The notes under the pieces are model-generated. The model was given only the letters and a program-made list of their open reading frames with translations. It was not told the DNA's origin and did not search any database. 64,000 nt of DNA from Strigamia acuminata (taxonomy: Eukaryota; Arthropoda; Chilopoda; Geophilomorpha; Linotaeniidae): contig OX442314.1 in the NCBI GenBank assembly GCA_949358305.1, positions 8,611,060-8,675,059 of the forward strand. The letters are read 5' to 3'. Shown piece by piece: positions 53,655 through 64,000 of this stretch. Positions within the stretch are counted from its first letter, which is position 1. Each line of letters begins with the position of its first letter. A program made the translations under genes and the position numbers.

Positions 53655-54165
53655 ACTGCAATATGTAACAAATGTTGCACGTTTGCCACCACACGATGAC
53701 GCGCCAACAAGTACCAATAAAAGTCAAACACTCGATACAGTTTTATTAGATACATGTTTTCAATTTATTTCAGTTGGAACTCGTCGTCTTCCACTACATT
53801 TGTTTGAAATCAATGCAAAAAAAATTTGATTCTGGCGGTTATTACTTTAGGCAATTTATTTTTCAGTTTGACGAATTTTGCTATCGAATCCGCCATGTTG
53901 TATTTCAGTAAAAAAAATTATAACTTAAATATTTTATTAAATATTTCAAACAGGAAACATAGCATTTAACACCAAAAAATAAACAAAAAACATTCTTTCA
54001 TCTTTTCTACTTTAAACAACAACGCTTTAGCTATAAAAACTGTCATCAGATGGCGAATAAATACAGGAAATATTTGCAAATATCACATGATTTACAGCTT
54101 ACACTTCAATTTGGTCTACAGATTCCACCACAACGCATAAAATTTCAAAATCTAAAATCAATCAC
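53655..54165 (+). repeat. Segmental repeat containing the gypsy empty site
   Basis: Aligns with 16035-16099 and, without a gap, with 34861-35315. At 53713-53735 the sequence aataaaagtcaaacactcg is continuous, where the other copy is split after aaagt by the gypsy element. Confidence 0.93.
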
Positions 54166-54299
54166 AACTTGGGATTCCCAAAATCCACAAAATCTCAAAA
54201 TCCAACAAAATTCCACGCGTGTGCGCAAAACCCTCACCAGATGACTCCCGCGCCCGGATCTTAACCCAGATCCGCGACGTCATCCCTCCGTCATCACAA

Positions 54300-54424
54300 A
54301 GAAAAGTGGAGAAGCGTTAAGCAAGCAACTACCGCCATGTTTAGGACGGAGTGAAGTCTGTCGATGCATTCCTACGGTTACGGTTGAAGCAAGGCAAGAG
54401 GATCTGCCACTGGTGGAAAAAACG
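54300..54424 (+). promoter_or_regulatory. Probable promoter and 5' UTR of poly(A) polymerase
   Basis: A GC-richer stretch without a TATA box directly before the first coding exon, preceded by the segmental repeat ending at 54165. The transcription start cannot be fixed from sequence. Confidence 0.4.
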
Positions 54425-59810
<5,386 letters not shown>

Positions 59811-60850
59811 AATGAATAGAATGAATTTTACGAGCGAAAAAACAATTTTTTTTTTAAAAAAATGGCGTTGAAGAACGTGTAAGTAAAAAAAACGAAAAAA
59901 AAGAAAGAGCGGGGTTTTCCAAGTTAAAACATAAAAACATAAAAACCCGATGGAGGAAGAAAAAAAAATTGAAAAAGAAAGAAAAATGTCCAAAAAAAGA
60001 AATAAAAGTAAAAAAGCGAAAAAAGCGAAAGCTCGGTTGCGCTCCATGCGGCGAAATCGTTTGGGGTTTTCATTTGAGCCCAGCTTAGGAAAAAATGGAC
60101 GTCGAACTCTGACGGTAAATTTATAAACAAGAAGAAAATGAAATAGACAAAGAAAGAATTAATAATGTTTGGTGCAGTTTTGTTGTTGCTAGACGAGAAA
60201 AAATGTTTTTCTTTTTGTAAATTATGTCATTTTTATTATTATTATTATTTTTATTTTTCATTTTTTTTTTTTTTTTTATTATTTTATTTATTTTCTTTTT
60301 TTTTAATTATTCAAGAAAAACTGAAAGTGAAAATATGAAAAAATGAAATGGAAGGAAGGGGAAAAAATGGAAGTTTTCTGATCGTGTATGGCATGGAAGG
60401 GTTAAATAGAGATAATGGGAATTTTTACGGTTGATATGTTGGTGTTTAATTTTAATTTTAATCAATTTCTTTTTTCTCTCTGTCTCTCTCTCTCTTTATT
60501 TAACACTTTATTTTTTGATATAATTCTCTTTCTTTCGAATCATCTCAGGGTTTGTTTTGATTTTGATTTTAATTTTTTGATTTTGATTTTTTGTTGTTTG
60601 TGGATTGGTAAAAAAGAAAAAGGAAAAAAAAAAATCAGTTGTTGTGTTATTATCTGCAGTAGAAGAGCTGAGCTGATGAATTTTGAAGAGTTGATTTTCT
60701 TCCCTCTTAAAAATCTCTGCCTTTCCATGAGAATTAAATTAAATTAAATTAAAATATCTCTCTTTAAATCGTGTTTGTTTGAATTGGCTACTGTAATATA
60801 TTGGAATTTGTATTGTATCTTGACTTTCAGCAAATAAAAATTTATTCATC
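59811..60850 (+). other. Poly(A) polymerase 3' UTR and downstream flank
   Basis: A/T-rich with long A and T runs. aataaa at 60833-60838 is a plausible poly(A) signal. The block 'gactttcagcaaataaaaat' is repeated in altered form at 61657-61680. No other gene is seen. Confidence 0.5.
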
Positions 60851-61370
60851 AAAACCTCCTTTTTTTCTTCTTTCGCCTCTTTTATTCAAATCTTTCAAAT
60901 ATCCAACATGTTATTTTCTATTAATTGCCAATTACTTGTTACTTGTTGTCATCCCAAGGTACAGTGCGGCAACATCTGGCACCACTGTCAGGTCTAAACA
61001 AAATGGAGGCAGCTAAGCCTAATTTCGGTTTGCTCGCTTGTTGGGAAGTTAAGGCGTGATGGAGTGCGGTAACCACTTTGAATTTTCCTCCTGAATTATG
61101 GAGTTGTTACACAGTTTATCAAGCCTGACAACCAAGAAACAGGTCCATGAATAATTCTTTGAGTTTTGAGCTTCGTGATGGTGCGGAGCGCTCTCGTGGT
61201 AATAACTGCAACGAATAAACTATAAAACCAAAATTCGCACGAGGTCAATCAGTTGAATTTTTTATTTTCTTTAACATATTTCCATTGATTTCCAAAATTA
61301 TTGAATTATTTTAAAATCTTTTTTACGGCGGTCTCGGGGTTGGACACTTTTGGCCCTTTCCTCATGAGCT
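60851..61370. other. No gene recognised
   Basis: Ordinary spacer. It includes gtgcggcaacatctggcacc near 60965 and the 3' flank of the minus-strand peptide gene. No ORF of interest. Confidence 0.4.
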
Positions 61371-61378
61371 ATTCGCAT

Positions 61379-61567
61379 TTGCATAGAAAGTTGTCACAAA
61401 TACCGACCCATAGTCTCATCTTATCGCAATAAGCTTTGTATCTAGCCGTTATTGCTAATCAGATTAAAACATGTCAATGCTCGCGGATGAATGAATGATT
61501 TTTGTGCAAAATATAACTTACCCATGCACGACAGAATGACAAGGAACAAGACGATTAGATATTTCAT
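61379..61567 (-). CDS. Secreted short CS-alpha-beta-like peptide, 2 exons
   Basis: Minus strand. Exon 1 is 61567-61522 (46 nt, starts ATGAAATATCTAATC, ends ATGG|GTAAGT), exactly the length and phase of exon 1 at 11380. Exon 2 is 61455-61379, after ctgattag. The signal peptide is about 19 residues (MKYLIVLFLVILSC). The mature part is short and basic with only four cysteines (C-x11-C-x4-C-x-C), so it lacks one expected disulphide pair compared with the six-cysteine gene. A TATA-like tatatatt lies 50 bp upstream on the minus strand (near 61620). It is a real but reduced family member, or a recently degenerate one. Confidence 0.65.
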
Positions 61568-61849
61568 TTTGGATCTTGTTTGCCGGATGTGGCTGCCGTA
61601 TTTGTACGTGTTACGGTGTATATATTATTCGTTGAATTTAGTTGAATTCTCCCTTGACTTGCGGCAAATAAAAATTTATTCGTCAAATGCAACTTGTTTT
61701 TCTCTTGTTTTCAAAGTAAAAGAATAAATATGAACTCGTCCTGAATCGCGGGATCCGAGAGCAGCGAGCAAGTGACGTCACGGATGATTTTCGTACCTGG
61801 TTAACGTGGGATTGCGGCGCGGGAGATTTGTTTTTACAGTTAAAATTGT

Positions 61850-62435
61850 TTTGATTGTCTTGAAACTTTTGATGAATTCAAATATTTGCAAACTAAATTG
61901 TATTTTAAAGCTGAATCAAACTAAAAATAAAACTTTTTGTCTTGGACGTTTTGTTTTTACTTTCAAATCAAATTGTTTAATAAGATATATCTGATTAATG
62001 TTTTATACTTCTACGAAGTAAAAAGCAGTTAAATTAAAAGAAAAAATGAATGAAAAGTTTGTTTCAATAAAACACGGCTTTTATTTATCAAACAAAATGT
62101 CATTATAATTGTTCTCAAAATTTAATTTAAAAAGTACTGATAATCTCAAAGTGTAATTACAAATGAACGCGAGCAATCTCCAAAATCTAATTAAATATCA
62201 ACAAAACATCCATAAACTAATCGAAAGATAAAATATAAAAAAAGAATAAAGTCTAAATGCCAAAAACTTTGAGATTTAGCGAGACAACTTAGTGAAAAAA
62301 TATGCAATCACATTGGGTTTTGTTTTGAGGCAAAATGGATTGAAACAAATTTAAATATTAACTTTAAATGCAGAAATAAGCAGAGATGTGAAAAGACGCT
62401 TGGTGAAAGAATTATGATCATGGTGCGAGAATTAT
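61850..62435 (-). repeat. Zinc-finger unit 3' flank, copy D
   Basis: Reverse complement of the blocks after copies A and B: 'caataaaacacggcttttat', 'gaagtataaaacattaatca', 'agacaaaaagttttattttt' and 'ttcagctttaaaatacaatt'. Similarity to copy A ends near 'ttttaactgtaaaaa'. Confidence 0.85.
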
Positions 62436-63211
62436 TCAATTTGTATGCTTTATTAAATGTTTTTTTAAAGCATCTTTTCTCGCACAGGAATAAGCACAAG
62501 ACTGGCATTTGAATGCTTTTTCTCTGGTATGGGTTACAATATGTTTTTTTAAATTCCCACTTCCAATACAGGAGTAAGCACACAAATGACACTTCAATGG
62601 TTTTTCTCCACTATGGGTTAATAAATGTGATTTTAAACTCCCACTTCGATTGCAAGAATAAGCGCAGAAATGACACTTGAATGGTTTTTCCCGAGTGTGG
62701 GTTGTTACATGTCTTTTTAAATCCCCACTTCCAATACAGGAGTAAGCACACAAATGACACTTGAATGGTTTTTCCCCAGTATGGGTTGCTACATGTCGTT
62801 TTAAACTCCCACTATCGATACAAGAATAAGCACATTCATGACACTTGAATGATTTTTCGCCACTATGAGTTAATAAATGTGATTTTAAACTCCCACTTTC
62901 ACTGCAAGAAAAAGTGCATAAATGACACTTGAATGGTTTTTCTCCACTATGGGTTAATAAATGTGATTTTAAACTCCCACTTTTGATACAAGAATAAGCA
63001 CATAAATGACACTTGAATGGTTTTTCTCCCGTGTGAGTTCGCACGTGGCGTGGACAACTAACGTGCTTCTAGCTCTAAAAGGCATTGAACACACCTGGCA
63101 CTTGAAGGGCTTTTCACCGGTATGTATAAGCATGTGGTTCTTCAAACTTGAATAACGTGAACACGTAGAATCACACAGATTGCAATCGTAACGCAGTTCT
63201 TTTCTCTCCAT
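62436..63211 (-). pseudogene. C2H2 zinc-finger gene copy D, nine fingers, frameshifted
   Basis: Starts at 63211 with MERKEL and finger 1 (CNLCDSTCSRYSSLKNH). In finger 2, where other copies read GTCCACATGCGAAC or GTCCACGTGCGAAC, this copy reads gtccacgccacgtgcgaac, a tandem duplication of CCACG that shifts the frame in the last histidine region. The other frame then continues with seven perfect fingers from CHLCAYSCIKSGSLKSH to CQSCAYSCARKDALKKH and the TN tail. With that lesion only one complete finger is translated from the normal start. Otherwise it is the longest member of the family here. Confidence 0.85.
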
Positions 63212-63735
63212 TTTGTTTATTAAAAAAATAACGAGACTCCGTGCTGAGTGCAGAAAATGTTCGGTTTGCAAACTATACCACTAATTTTTGATGGTTGGTT
63301 ATCGCTCAATCGAAAATGAACATTCTGCAATTAGAATAAGTCAAACATTAGGTTTTATAAATAAAAAGATTTTGCTGAGAGTATTCTATTGGATGACCGA
63401 GTTTACCTTCAGCGCGTCTTATGACAGTGTTAACCAGGAATCCCTGGTGTGATATCAGCCAACTAATCAAAATAAATCAAATTAAAATCATGTTTACAAT
63501 TAGTAATTTCAATAAGGATATATCCTACCTCAAATCTGACAAAAAGACGAACGGGAAACGATATTTTCAGCTGCAAATGGCGCGGCGTGACTCTTGCAGT
63601 GACGGGAAAACCTGGGATAGCGAGCAGTCGGCTGTCACTAAAACCCGCAATCACAAGTTTTCCTATCACAAGCCGTGTGGTTTGTTTTAAGTCGTATGTG
63701 GGAATGAATGAACTTTCTCAGATTGTTGACTTATG
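63212..63735 (-). repeat. Zinc-finger unit leader, copy D
   Basis: Reverse complement of the leader blocks. At its distal end it jumps from 'cggcttgtgataggaaaac' straight to 'cacatacgac..gtcaacaatctgag', the 5' edge seen at 49632, so the whole transposase has been deleted in this copy. Confidence 0.85.
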
Positions 63736-63812
63736 TAGCCTTCCCATAGCCAAGCCTGGCTCCCACACGTTGCTAGCTGTGGTCGGTCAAATCGGCTTTC
63801 TTTTAAAATGTT

Positions 63813-63944
63813 TCTGCGCATGTGCAGAATCTTATTTCTCCAGGTGCAATCGCATTTTTCCTGGCCTCAGCACATGTGTTAATGTGCTCAAACCAAAAAA
63901 AATGTGATTGCACCTGGAAAATTAAGATTGTGCACATGCGCAGA
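63813..63944. mobile_element. 132-bp foldback/MITE
   Basis: Left arm tctgcgcatgtgcagaatct..ccaggtgcaatcgcattt; right arm is its near-exact complement (aatgtgattgcacctgg..gtgcacatgcgcaga). Arms are about 46 bp around a ~40 bp centre. No ORF. Confidence 0.85.
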
Positions 63945-64000
63945 ATCGTTTCAATTTACCACCTAGTGCTAAAAAGTGGCAAAACAGTGTACGGCGCTCA

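Overview
This is eukaryotic, intron-rich, AT-rich nuclear DNA, most likely from an arthropod and probably an insect. The signs are GT-AG introns with short poly-T or AT-rich tracts, TTAGG/CCTAA-type motifs inside a palindromic element, primer-binding sites matching insect-like tRNA-Gln, tRNA-Pro and initiator tRNA-Met, a Drosophila hiiragi-type poly(A) polymerase, a fucolectin-domain gene and small signal-peptide genes with a CS-alpha-beta cysteine spacing. I cannot name the species.

Layout. 0-5 kb: two diverged copies of a ~0.9 kb locus with a tiny membrane-protein ORF, then a decayed NVL-type AAA ATPase on the minus strand, with further NVL shards at 2.46 and 6.23 kb. 5-9 kb: minisatellite arrays, MITEs and a long foldback element sitting inside one of the arrays. 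9-16 kb: a broken Mutator-type (MULE) transposase gene with introns; an intact CS-alpha-beta peptide gene; a second MULE transposase fragment leading into a five-finger C2H2 gene; a CS-alpha-beta pseudogene; and a fucolectin gene. 16.1-34.9 kb: a complete minus-strand Ty3/gypsy element (tRNA-Pro primer, A_AAA_AAC frameshift site, large spliced ORF3 after pol), interrupted inside gag by an intact Ty1/copia element. 35-38.1 kb: a zinc-finger gene leader split by a CACTG-ended TIR transposon that carries its own spliced gene. 38.3-47.8 kb: the same zinc-finger gene is split again, between fingers, by a 9.4 kb LTR element with 1,922-bp LTRs, no gag or pol, and one unknown 493-aa ORF with its own core promoter. 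48-54 kb: minisatellite, a third zinc-finger copy with a MULE shard and a palindromic MITE, then segmental repeats. 54.4-59.8 kb: poly(A) polymerase, 14 exons, apparently intact. 60-64 kb: a third CS-alpha-beta gene, and a fourth zinc-finger copy broken by a 5-bp duplication.

The only clearly conserved cellular genes are poly(A) polymerase and, probably, the fucolectin. Everything else looks like a transposon graveyard with several very young insertions. Its recurring theme is a repeat unit made of MULE transposase remnants followed by a polydactyl C2H2 zinc-finger ORF, present four times. The paralogous copies serve as internal empty-site references, so insertion boundaries and target-site duplications can be read directly from this window.
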